Positions 15,666-24,129 of a stretch of 57,134 nt of DNA are shown one piece after another; position 1 is the stretch's first letter; each line of letters starts with the position of its first letter. A program made the position numbers and the translations under genes. The notes below the pieces were generated by a model. It searched no databases, was not told the DNA's origin, and was given only the letters and a program-made list of their open reading frames with translations. Source of the DNA: Ruminococcus flavefaciens (GTDB lineage: Bacteria > Bacillota > Clostridia > Oscillospirales > Ruminococcaceae); the NCBI GenBank assembly GCA_004554385.1, contig SFMO01000203.1:1-57134 (forward strand), in the 5' to 3' direction.

Positions 15666-16442
15666 TTATCCTTTCAGCTCAGCGAGCTTTGACTTTTTGT
15701 CTGCCGCCCGCATGAGAGTCTCTCCTATCAGTACAGCGTTGACTCCTGCTTCACGGAGAAGCCTTATATCCTCTGCGGACTGAACGCCGCTTTCGGAGAC
15801 GAAGCTCACTGCTTCGGGAGCAAGCTCCCGAAGCCTGCGGCTGTTGCTTGTATCTACTGAAAAATCCTTGAGATTTCGGTTGTTCACACCTATGATACGT
15901 GCACCCGAGGCAACAGCCGCCCGAAGCTCCGCTTCGTCGTGAGCTTCGACAAGAGCTGATATGCCGAGGCTGTCACATATGCCGATATATTCGCTTATCT
16001 GCTGCTGAGAAAGAATAGAGCAAATAAGCAGCACAGCCCCTGCTCCGAGAAGCTTCGCTTCGTATATCATATACTCGTCAACGGTAAAGTCCTTACGTAT
16101 ACAGGGAATGCTGACATTTTCAGCTATTTCACGCAGATACTCGTCACTTCCGAGGAACCATTTCGGCTCGGTGAGAACAGAAATGCAGTCCGCACCTGCT
16201 GCCTCATAATCCTTAGCTATCTGAAGATACGGGAAGTCATCTGCGATAATGCCCTTTGAGGGCGAAGCCTTTTTGCACTCACAGATAAAGGCTATATCGT
16301 CCTTTTTAAGAGCCTTTTCGAACTCAAAGCTGCCCTTGGGGAGCTCCAGAGCAAGACGCTTCACCTCGTCAAGAGACAGCTTTTTCTTAGCCGCTGCCAC
16401 ACGCTCACGAGCGTGGTCTGCAAGCTTGTCAAGAATAGTCAT
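15666..16442 (-). CDS. trpC: Indole-3-glycerol phosphate synthase
   Basis: Closes the indole ring from CdRP. Conserved CECKKASPSKGII (catalytic Lys), SVLTEPKWFLGSDEYL, CIRKDFTVDEY, GVNNRNLKDFSVD and SESGVQSAEDI. 258 aa, monofunctional (not fused to trpF). GAGGTG precedes the ATG; 8 bases separate it from the trpD stop. Confidence 0.97.
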   Translation of the reverse strand: MTILDKLADHARERVAAAKKKLSLDEVKRLALELPKGSFEFEKALKKDDIAFICECKKASPSKGIIADDFPYLQIAKDYEAAGADCISVLTEPKWFLGSDEYLREIAENVSIPCIRKDFTVDEYMIYEAKLLGAGAVLLICSILSQQQISEYIGICDSLGISALVEAHDEAELRAAVASGARIIGVNNRNLKDFSVDTSNSRRLRELAPEAVSFVSESGVQSAEDIRLLREAGVNAVLIGETLMRAADKKSKLAELKG

Positions 16443-16450
16443 AATGCACC

Positions 16451-17470
16451 TCAGTTCTTTGACTCTGCAATAAATCTGTCCATAGCTGCGAGAGCGGCGC
16501 CGCTGTCTATAAGCTCAGCAGCTTTCTTTATACCGTCAGCCATAGACTCAGCCTTGCCGCCGATGTATATAGCCGCACCTGCATTGAGCAGTACAGCATT
16601 CCGCTTGTGTCCCTGTATGCTGCCGTCGAGGATACCGCGTGTGATAGCTGCATTCTCCTCTGGAGTCCCTCCCCTGAGATCCTCCTTTGTGCAGCGCTCG
16701 AATCCAAACTGCTCAGGAGTTATCTCATAGTTCTTCATCCATCCGTCTCTGTACTCGCATACAGCAGTTGGAGCACTGAGTGAGATCTCGTCCAGCTTAT
16801 CCTTGCCGAAAACGACCATGCCGTTCTTTGAACCAAGCTTCATAAGTACCTCTGCAACAGGCTCAAGAAGAACGCTGTCGTACACTCCGAGAAGATGATG
16901 CTTCGGGCAGGCGGGATTTGTAAGAGGTCCAAGGATATTGAAAACTGTACGGAATCCCAGTTCCTTACGGATAGGTCCTACATACTTCATGGATGTATGG
17001 TACTTCTGAGCAAAGAAGAAACAGAAGCCTGCACTCTCAAGAAGCTCTCTGCACTTATCGGGATCAAGCTCTATGTTAGCGCCAAGAGCCTCAAGACAAT
17101 CGGCAGTTCCCGAAAGTGAAGAAGCTGCGCGATTGCCGTGCTTTGAAACTTTTATGCCTGATGCAGCGATAACGAATGCGGAAGTAGTTGAGATATTGAA
17201 GCTGTGTGCATTGTCTCCGCCTGTGCCGACAATCTCCAGAAGATCCATATTGTTCTCAAACTTTATAGCAGCGTCACGCATTGCAGCTGCACAGCCTGTG
17301 ATCTCATCGATAGTCTCAGCCTTCGTGCTTTTTGTGGAAAGAGCGGAGAGAAAAGCCGCATTCTGGGTGGGAGTAGTCTCTCCTGCCATTATTTCTGATA
17401 TAACCTTGTATGCCTCATCGTATGTCAGATCCTGCTTGTCAACGATCTTTGCGATTGCCTCTTTGATCAT
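16451..17470 (-). CDS. trpD: Anthranilate phosphoribosyltransferase
   Basis: Joins anthranilate and PRPP. Signature GTGGDNAHSFNISTTSAFV (PRPP/Mg binding) and KHGNRAASSLSGTADCLEALG. 339 aa from the ATG at 17470, which has AAGGAGG 8 bases upstream; an in-frame ATG at 17494 lies in an A-rich stretch before that site. It is separated from trpA by a 130-bp block of inverted and tandem repeats, the only large gap inside the operon. Confidence 0.96.
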   Translation of the reverse strand: MIKEAIAKIVDKQDLTYDEAYKVISEIMAGETTPTQNAAFLSALSTKSTKAETIDEITGCAAAMRDAAIKFENNMDLLEIVGTGGDNAHSFNISTTSAFVIAASGIKVSKHGNRAASSLSGTADCLEALGANIELDPDKCRELLESAGFCFFFAQKYHTSMKYVGPIRKELGFRTVFNILGPLTNPACPKHHLLGVYDSVLLEPVAEVLMKLGSKNGMVVFGKDKLDEISLSAPTAVCEYRDGWMKNYEITPEQFGFERCTKEDLRGGTPEENAAITRGILDGSIQGHKRNAVLLNAGAAIYIGGKAESMADGIKKAAELIDSGAALAAMDRFIAESKN

Positions 17471-17495
17471 AATAATAACCTCCTTTTTTTTCATT

Positions 17496-17611
17496 TGAGT
17501 GAGTAGAGAGTAGTGAGTAGTAAGTAGTATTATGCAGCGAAGCTGCTTCTACTCTCTACTATCTACTCACCACTTACTCAAAGCATAATTCAGCAAAGCT
17601 GAATTATGCTT
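17496..17611. repeat. GAGTAG-rich inverted repeat plus perfect hairpin inside trp operon
   Basis: A left arm of GAGTAG/AGTAG units (about 17496-17527) faces CTACTC units (about 17548-17580), with AGCGAAGCT between. Immediately after, AAAGCATAATTCAGC and GCTGAATTATGCTTT form a perfect 15-bp stem that includes the last codons of trpA. It looks like an inserted palindromic repeat. It could attenuate transcription into trpD or protect the trpEGBA message. Confidence 0.6.
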
Positions 17612-18380
17612 TAGCTACTGCTTCCTTCATTTCCTTTACATATTCGCCCACATAGGGAGCAGCGTCCTTTCCGTACTTTTCAAGTATGCGGATAATTGCC
17701 GAGCCGACTATAGCTCCGTCTGATACAGCCGCCATTTTCTGCGCCTGCTCAGGCTTTGAGATACCGAAGCCAACTGCACAGGGCACATTTGTATTCTCGC
17801 GGATCACCTTTACGATGTCTCCGATATTGGTGGAGATCTCACTTCTCACACCTGTAACTCCAAGACTTGAAACGATATAGATAAAGCCCTCTGCTTCCTT
17901 TGCGATCATAGCGATGCGGTTCTCTGACGTGGGCGCTATCAGCGAGATAAGGTCAACTCCGTACTGCTTTGCCACAGCGGAAAACTCCTCTTTTTCCTCA
18001 AAGGGGAGATCGGGAAGAATTATACCGTCAACTCCGCATTCACAGCATCTTGCCATGAATCTTTCGGCATCATACGAAAAGACCACATTGGCATATGTCA
18101 TAAACACGAATGGTATCTTAACATCTCTTCTGAGCTCCTTGACAAGCTCAAAAACCTTATCGGTAGTTACTCCGCCTGCAAGTGCACGGATATTTGCCCC
18201 CTGTATAACAGGTCCTTCTGCCGTAGGGTCGGAAAAAGGTATTCCAAGCTCTATAAGGTCAGCGCCGTTCTCCGCAGCTGCACGAACTACCTTTGCAGTG
18301 GTCTCAAGGTCCGGATCGCCGCAGGTTATAAATGGTATGAAAGCCTTGCCGTTTTCAAAGGCTGATCTGATATTACTCAT
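17604..18380 (-). CDS. trpA: Tryptophan synthase alpha subunit
   Basis: Cleaves indole-glycerol phosphate to indole for TrpB. LIELGIPFSDPTAEGPVIQ holds the catalytic Glu and Asp; later IVSSLGVTGVRSE (loop 6) and GFGISKPEQA. 258 aa. Its start overlaps the trpB end by 8 bases, consistent with coupled alpha2beta2 synthesis. The last codons are part of a perfect hairpin. Confidence 0.97.
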   Translation of the reverse strand: MSNIRSAFENGKAFIPFITCGDPDLETTAKVVRAAAENGADLIELGIPFSDPTAEGPVIQGANIRALAGGVTTDKVFELVKELRRDVKIPFVFMTYANVVFSYDAERFMARCCECGVDGIILPDLPFEEKEEFSAVAKQYGVDLISLIAPTSENRIAMIAKEAEGFIYIVSSLGVTGVRSEISTNIGDIVKVIRENTNVPCAVGFGISKPEQAQKMAAVSDGAIVGSAIIRILEKYGKDAAPYVGEYVKEMKEAVAKA

Positions 18381-19563
18381 ATATATCCTCCCCTCTGTAA
18401 CGGGCGATAGCAGCGCAGTCCTTGTCGCCGCGTCCCGAAACTGTTACAATGATTATCTTGTCCTTGTCCATAGTGGGAGCAAGCTTCATAGCGTAAGCAA
18501 TGGCATGAGCCGACTCGATAGCAGGGATAATGCCCTCTGTACGTGAGAGATATTCGAAAGCATTTACCGCTTCGTCATCTGTAACCGGAACATACTCAGC
18601 CCTGCCGATGTCGTGGAGATGTGCATGCTCAGGACCTACACCGGGGTAGTCAAGACCTGCGGAGATAGAGTAAACAGGTGCTATCTGACCGTACTCGTCC
18701 TGACAGAAGTAGGACTTCATACCGTGGAAGATACCTATTCTTCCTGTATTTACAGTTGCGGCAGTCTCGAATGTGTCGATACCTCTGCCTGCGGCTTCAC
18801 AGCCGATAAGGCGAACTCCCTCATCGGGAATAAAGTGGTAAAAGCTTCCGATGGCGTTTGAGCCGCCGCCTACACAAGCAATTACTGCATCGGGAAGTCT
18901 GCCCTCTGCTTCAAGTATCTGAGCTCTTGATTCACGGGAGATAACAGCCTGAAAATCGCGGACTATTGTGGGGAATGGGTGGGGACCCATTACCGAGCCG
19001 AGACAGTAATGGGTATCGGAGATACGTGAGGTCCACTCGCGCATCGCCTCGGAAACAGCGTCCTTTAGGGTAGCTGTACCGCTCTTTACGGGGATAACGT
19101 CAGCGCCGAGAAGCTTCATGCGGTAGACGTTGAGCGCCTGACGCTTTGTGTCCTCCTCGCCCATGAACACTACGCACTCCATATCAAGGAGAGCGGCGGC
19201 GGTAGCAGTCGCAACGCCGTGCTGACCTGCACCTGTCTCGGCGATGAGTCTTGTCTTGCCCATTTTCTTTGCAAGGAGAGCCTGACCGAGAACGTTGTTT
19301 ATCTTGTGTGAGCCTGTGTGGTTAAGGTCCTCGCGTTTGAGGTATATCTTTGCACCTCCAAGCTCTCTTGTTAGCTTATCTGCGCGGTAAAGCAGAGAAG
19401 GTCTGCCTGCGTAGTTGTTGAGGAGCTCTGTGAGCTCGCGGTTGAAATCCGGGTCATTCTTATAGTGGTCGTAAGCCTGTTCAAGCTCTATGACCGCATT
19501 CATCAGCGTTTCGGGTATGTACTGACCGCCGTGAACGCCGAATCGTCCTTTTGACTGTGACAT
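18373..19563 (-). CDS. trpB: Tryptophan synthase beta subunit
   Basis: PLP enzyme joining indole and serine. Lys in HTGSHKINNVLGQA binds PLP; AETGAGQHGVA, the phosphate loop CVGGGSNAIG and TVSGRGDKD. N-terminal GRFGVHGGQYIPETLM is typical of TrpB1. 396 aa, GGAAAGGAAAG before the ATG. It follows trpG by 64 bases. Confidence 0.97.
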   Translation of the reverse strand: MSQSKGRFGVHGGQYIPETLMNAVIELEQAYDHYKNDPDFNRELTELLNNYAGRPSLLYRADKLTRELGGAKIYLKREDLNHTGSHKINNVLGQALLAKKMGKTRLIAETGAGQHGVATATAAALLDMECVVFMGEEDTKRQALNVYRMKLLGADVIPVKSGTATLKDAVSEAMREWTSRISDTHYCLGSVMGPHPFPTIVRDFQAVISRESRAQILEAEGRLPDAVIACVGGGSNAIGSFYHFIPDEGVRLIGCEAAGRGIDTFETAATVNTGRIGIFHGMKSYFCQDEYGQIAPVYSISAGLDYPGVGPEHAHLHDIGRAEYVPVTDDEAVNAFEYLSRTEGIIPAIESAHAIAYAMKLAPTMDKDKIIIVTVSGRGDKDCAAIARYRGEDIYE

Positions 19564-19627
19564 AATATCTTTCCTTTCCGGTTATTGTTTATTATTATGG
19601 AGATCATCATGCTTCATACCCATAGTC

Positions 19628-20194
19628 TCAAAGATTTATGAAATTTTTCAGCATGATATGTCCGTCGGGAGTCATTATCGACTCGGGGTGGAACTGAACA
19701 CCGTATATGGGGTATTCCCTGTGCTGGACCGCCATGACCTCGCCGCCATCGGCAAGAGCTGTGACCTCCAGACAGTCGGGCAGTGTAGCCGCGTCTGCCG
19801 CAAGGGAGTGGTATCTCGCTACGGGAGCTCCCTCGTCAATGCCTTTGAACAGCGGACTGTCATTCATAAAGCTTATAACGGACTGCTTGCCGTGCATTAG
19901 CTCCTTTGCGTAGGTAACTGTTGCACCGTAGGCGGCACATATTGCCTGATGACCGAGACAAACGCCAAGAGTAGGTATCTTTTTGCACACCGTCTTAGCC
20001 GCCTCGATTATTATTCCTGCGTCCTCGGGACGTCCCGGTCCCGGGGAAAGGATTATCCTGTCAGGACTTAGTTTTTCTATCTGCTTAATAGTCATTTCAT
20101 CATTGCGTATCACCCTGATGTCAGGCTCTATAGCCCCTATCATCTGGTAAAGGTTATACGAAAAGCTGTCGTAATTATCGATGAGAAGAATCAT
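19628..20194 (-). CDS. trpG: Anthranilate synthase glutamine amidotransferase subunit
   Basis: Supplies ammonia to TrpE. Class I amidotransferase: ILLIDNYDSFSYNL start, ILSPGPGRPEDAG, catalytic Cys in LGVCLGHQAI and FHPESIMTPDG. 188 aa from the ATG at 20194, whose ATGA overlaps the trpE stop; the longer open frame upstream lies inside trpE and is not used. Confidence 0.96.
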   Translation of the reverse strand: MILLIDNYDSFSYNLYQMIGAIEPDIRVIRNDEMTIKQIEKLSPDRIILSPGPGRPEDAGIIIEAAKTVCKKIPTLGVCLGHQAICAAYGATVTYAKELMHGKQSVISFMNDSPLFKGIDEGAPVARYHSLAADAATLPDCLEVTALADGGEVMAVQHREYPIYGVQFHPESIMTPDGHIMLKNFINL

Positions 20195-21657
20195 ACATCT
20201 GCCTCCTCTGCAAGCTTCAGGGCGTTTACTACAGCCGCCGCTTTGTTTATGCACTCCTGATATTCCTTTTCGGGAACTGAATCTGCAACGATTCCTGCGC
20301 CGCTTCTGACAAAGACCTTGCCGTTTTTCTTGTAGGCGATACGGATAGCTATACAAGTATCAAGATTGCCCGTAAAGTCGATGTATCCGATAGCACCGCC
20401 GTATATGCCGCGCTTGTTGTTTTCAAGCTCTGCAATGAGCTGACATGCTCTTATCTTGGGAGCTCCCGAAAGAGTTCCTGCGGGGAGCACCGCACTTACC
20501 GCATCAAGTCCGTCAAATTCATCTCTTATCTCACCGCGGACAGTAGAACCGATGTGCATTACATGAGAGTAGCGCTCGATACTGTGTAGCTTTTCCACCT
20601 CAACAGTACCAAACCTGCTTATCTTGCCTAAGTCGTTTCTTCCCAGATCAACAAGCATATTGTGCTCGGCAAGCTCCTTTTCATCACGGAGAAGTCCTTC
20701 CTCAAGCTCCTTGTCCTCCTGCTCTGTCTTTCCTCTTGGACGCGTACCTGCAAGGGGGAAGGTATGGAGTATTCCGTCCTCAAGCTTAACCAGTGTCTCG
20801 GGAGAAGCGCCTGCTATCTCCACATCAGTTCCCGAAAAGTAGAACATATAGGGTGACGGATTTATGGTTCTGAGGACGCGGTAGGTATTGAGGAGACTTC
20901 CCTCAAAGCCTGCACTGAGGCGGTTTGAGAGGACTATCTGGAATATATCTCCCTCACGGATATGGCTCTTGGCTTTTTCAACCATGCCGCAGTACTCCTC
21001 CTTGCTGAAAAGAGCTGTAACATCTGTCGTGAGCCTTCCTGCCTGTTCATTGACTTTATCACCATTCCTGAGGAGATCTGCTATTTGTATAAGCTCCATT
21101 TTTGCCTTGTTATAACCTGCTTCTCCCTCATCAAGCCTCATATTTGCTATGAGAATGAGCTTCTGGCGGAAATTGTCGAAGGCGATGACCTTGTCAAAGA
21201 GCATGAGATCAACGTCCTTGAAGTTCTCAGTATCGTTTACCCCTATGCGGAGCGATCTCTCGGAATAAGCGAGAAAATCGTATGAGAAGTAGCCTGCAAG
21301 ACCGCCTGTAAAAGTTGGAAGGTAGTCGAATTTAGGGCTTCTGTACTTTAAAAGGATCTGTCTTATCTGTACTGACGGATCATCTGTCGTGAGCCTGATG
21401 TCGCCGATCGTCATCTCATTGCCGACAGCAGTTATCTGCATTTTAGGATCGAAGCCGAGGAATGTATATCTTCCCCACTTCTCCTTATCAGCCACCGACT
21501 CAAGCATATAGCAGTGAGTCGAGACATTTTTCAGCTTCATAATGGCTTCGATAGGAGTGCAGATATCCGACAGTATCTCACAGCTTACGGGGAGAATGTC
21601 GTACTTTCCGCTCTCAGCCAGCCTGCTGACTGTTTCAAGATCGGGCATAAAATTCAT
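20191..21657 (-). CDS. trpE: Anthranilate synthase component I
   Basis: Makes anthranilate from chorismate. An N-terminal regulatory part with CYMLESV (the LLES-type tryptophan-binding motif), then the chorismate-binding domain: DIFQIVLSNRL, AGASPETLVKL, LPLAGTRPRG-like FPLAGTRPRGKT, LVDLGRNDLG, PAGTLSGAPKIRA and YGGAIGYI. The start at 21657 has GGAGG 8 bases upstream, giving 488 aa. First gene of the operon, directly behind a T-box leader. Confidence 0.96.
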   Translation of the reverse strand: MNFMPDLETVSRLAESGKYDILPVSCEILSDICTPIEAIMKLKNVSTHCYMLESVADKEKWGRYTFLGFDPKMQITAVGNEMTIGDIRLTTDDPSVQIRQILLKYRSPKFDYLPTFTGGLAGYFSYDFLAYSERSLRIGVNDTENFKDVDLMLFDKVIAFDNFRQKLILIANMRLDEGEAGYNKAKMELIQIADLLRNGDKVNEQAGRLTTDVTALFSKEEYCGMVEKAKSHIREGDIFQIVLSNRLSAGFEGSLLNTYRVLRTINPSPYMFYFSGTDVEIAGASPETLVKLEDGILHTFPLAGTRPRGKTEQEDKELEEGLLRDEKELAEHNMLVDLGRNDLGKISRFGTVEVEKLHSIERYSHVMHIGSTVRGEIRDEFDGLDAVSAVLPAGTLSGAPKIRACQLIAELENNKRGIYGGAIGYIDFTGNLDTCIAIRIAYKKNGKVFVRSGAGIVADSVPEKEYQECINKAAAVVNALKLAEEADV

Positions 21658-21688
21658 AAAAAGCACCTCCGTCGGTCTGCAGGGCAAC

Positions 21689-21984
21689 AAAAAAGTCCCT
21701 GACAGACCATATTAGTCTGTCAAGGACGAATATACTTATCCGCGGTACCACCTTGATTCACGGCATTGCCGTGCACTTAACAGGATACTATCATATCCCT
21801 GATGATTAACGCACATCCTAACGTTGCAGAATACTCTGACCGCCGCCAATAAAACGTCATCTCCGCGATCATTTGACTGCACCCTCGGCGGTCCATTTGC
21901 TGACCTGTTTTTCGCCCCATTCTCAGCAACAGGGGCTCTCTGTACAAGCATAACCAGCTTTATCTCCGCGTCATCGGTTTGATT
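21689..21984 (-). promoter_or_regulatory. T-box riboswitch, tryptophan (trpE leader)
   Basis: The leader holds the T-box core AAGGTGGTACCGCGG (21754-21740), which pairs with uncharged tRNA. A terminator stem follows (GTCC.TGACAGAC / GTCTGTCA.GGAC, 21727-21695) with a T-run. Stem I features AGAGAGCC and GCTGAGAATGG lie upstream. A UGG triplet at 21895-21893 in CAAATGGACC is the likely tryptophan specifier. Uncharged tRNA-Trp would favour the antiterminator and switch on trpEGBADCF. Confidence 0.92.
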
Positions 21985-21990
21985 TTCTCC

Positions 21991-22019
21991 ATTATAGCAT
22001 CTCACTCCCGACTTGTCAA
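21991..22019 (-). promoter_or_regulatory. Sigma-A promoter of the trp operon
   Basis: Perfect consensus on the - strand: TTGACA (22019-22014), 17 bases, TATAAT (21996-21991). Confidence 0.9.
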
Positions 22020-22106
22020 GTAGGATATAATTATTTTTTATTTTTAACTTTGCTCACAAACATATTTCATTTTATGCATTGCTGCTTGCAAAACGTGCCG
22101 AAACTA

Positions 22107-22135
22107 TTGACATTTTTAGGTTGAAATGCTACAAT
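22107..22135 (+). promoter_or_regulatory. Promoter of the first GH5 gene
   Basis: TTGACA (22107-22112), 17 bases, TACAAT (22130-22135). The start codon is 90 bases further, leaving a leader with a purine-rich GAGAGGGG ribosome binding site. Confidence 0.75.
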
Positions 22136-22225
22136 AAGTGTGATTATAGTATACTGGATAATTGTATACTATGCTCCGCTGAAAAAATAAATCCGCGGAG
22201 AAAAAATCGAGAGGGGTAATATAAC

Positions 22226-24061
22226 ATGAAAAAGCTCACACGCACTGCTTCAGCGCTCATCTGCGCTGCTGCACTGACCATCACGGGAGCAGCACCTTCC
22301 TTTGGTCAGACACCAAACCTGACAGCACAGGCTGTTGACACAAACAACGACGACTGGCTCCACGCTGAGGGAAGCCGACTCTACGACATGAACGGCAACG
22401 AGGTATGGCTCACTGGCGCCAACTGGTTCGGCTTCAACTGCAACGAAGCCTGCCCTCACTACCTCTGGAGCGCTGACGCTGACGACTGTCTCACAGAGAT
22501 AGCTGACCGCGGTATCAACATTATCCGCTTCCCTATCTCCACAGAGCTCATAGTCTCATGGATGAAGGGCAAGCCCAATCCGGTAAACAGCTTCTCATGC
22601 AACACAGACCCGGCATTTACTATCAATGCTGATTTCTGTGCTGAAGACGGCAAGACACCTGTTGACAGTATGCAGGTATTCGACATCATGATGAAAAAGT
22701 GCAAGGAGCACGGTATCAAGGCATTCATCGATATCCACAGCCCCCACACAGACAACTCCGGACATAACTACAACCTCTGGTACGGCAAGGCAGGAGTTAC
22801 CACAGATGTGTGGATAGACTCACTGGCATGGCTTGCCGACAAGTACAAGGACGATGATACACTTATCGGCTACGACCTCAAGAACGAGCCTCACGGCAAG
22901 GGACAGGAAGGCGAAGCAGCTGCTAAATGGGACGGCTCAAAGGACGAGAACAACTGGGCATATGCCGCTACACGCTGTGCAGAAGCTATCCTTGACGTAA
23001 ACCCACACGCTCTTATCCTCGTTGAAGGCGTTGAGCAGTCAATGAGCGGAGCTATGGAGGGCGACTACTGGGGTATGCCCGACAGAAGAGACAACTCCCC
23101 TTACATCGGTGCATGGTGGGGCGGTAACTTCCGCGGCGCAAGAGAATACCCCATCAAGCCAAAGCAGGGTACTTCACAGATAGTTTATTCTCCCCATGAC
23201 TACGGTCCGTCGGTTTACGCTCAGACATGGTTCGACAAGAACTTCACAGAAGAGACTCTCCTTAAGGACTACTGGTACGACACATGGGCATACATAAACG
23301 CAGAGGACATCGGCCCTGAGCTCATCGGAGAGTGGGGCGGCCATATGGACGGCGCTGAGAACCAGAAATGGATGACTCTCCTCCGCGATTACATGATAAA
23401 GCACCACATCAACCACACCTTCTGGTGTCTCAATACTAACTCAGGCGATACAGGCGGACTCTGGGACGATCTCGGATTCCAGGCAGGAAAAGGCACTACC
23501 ATCAAGTGGAACGAGCCTAAGTACAAGCTCTTTGAGGAAGCTCTCTGGCAGACCAAGAGCGGTAAGTACATCGGTCTTGACCATCAGGTAGCACTCGGAA
23601 AGAACGGTATCTCACTGAATGACTTCTACGCAAACTATGCTGCATCTGAGGGAAGCAACCTCGACGGCGGAAAGACTTCAAGCGGCAAGACAATAAACGC
23701 AGACCCCGCAAAGACAACAACTACAACAAAGCCTGTTATCACAACAACTACTTCTTCTGGCTCAACAACATCAACTTCAAGCACGACTACAACCGTTACA
23801 ACAACTCCCGAGGTCAGTAATCGCAATTTCGGAGACGCTAACTGCGACGGTACAGTTGATATGTCAGACGTTGTTCTCATAATGCAGTCTCTGGCAAATC
23901 CAAACAAGTACGGTCTCAACGGCAGCGACAAAAACTGTATCTCTGATGAAGGTCAGAAGAACGCTGACGTTATCGGTAACAACGGTGTCTCCACAGATGA
24001 TGCTCTGACCATTCAGATGTATCTGCTCGGCAAGTACACAAAGCTTCCCGTTGAGGGATAA
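22226..24061 (+). CDS. Secreted GH5 endoglucanase with C-terminal dockerin
   Basis: Extracellular beta-1,4-glucanase. Signal peptide about 1-30 (KKLTRTASALICAAALTITG). GH5 barrel about 42-470: RLYDMNGNEVWLTGANWFG, INIIRFP, then the acid/base Glu221 in DLKNEPHG and the nucleophile Glu369 in IGEWGGH; HDYGPSVYAQ also fits. A Thr/Ser-rich linker spans about 495-530. A type I dockerin spans about 536-605: DANCDGTVDMSDVVLIMQ is the first calcium loop, and the second (NNGVSTDDALTIQMYLL) is less canonical. It should dock to a cohesin scaffold (none in this window). Followed by a close paralogue; the two probably share the upstream promoter. Confidence 0.95.
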   Translation: MKKLTRTASALICAAALTITGAAPSFGQTPNLTAQAVDTNNDDWLHAEGSRLYDMNGNEVWLTGANWFGFNCNEACPHYLWSADADDCLTEIADRGINIIRFPISTELIVSWMKGKPNPVNSFSCNTDPAFTINADFCAEDGKTPVDSMQVFDIMMKKCKEHGIKAFIDIHSPHTDNSGHNYNLWYGKAGVTTDVWIDSLAWLADKYKDDDTLIGYDLKNEPHGKGQEGEAAAKWDGSKDENNWAYAATRCAEAILDVNPHALILVEGVEQSMSGAMEGDYWGMPDRRDNSPYIGAWWGGNFRGAREYPIKPKQGTSQIVYSPHDYGPSVYAQTWFDKNFTEETLLKDYWYDTWAYINAEDIGPELIGEWGGHMDGAENQKWMTLLRDYMIKHHINHTFWCLNTNSGDTGGLWDDLGFQAGKGTTIKWNEPKYKLFEEALWQTKSGKYIGLDHQVALGKNGISLNDFYANYAASEGSNLDGGKTSSGKTINADPAKTTTTTKPVITTTTSSGSTTSTSSTTTTVTTTPEVSNRNFGDANCDGTVDMSDVVLIMQSLANPNKYGLNGSDKNCISDEGQKNADVIGNNGVSTDDALTIQMYLLGKYTKLPVEG

Positions 24062-24129
24062 AATAAGTATTTGACTGCGCAGCTTCAGGGTGCTGCGCAG
24101 CAAAAATAAATTTATGAGAGGGAAAAACA

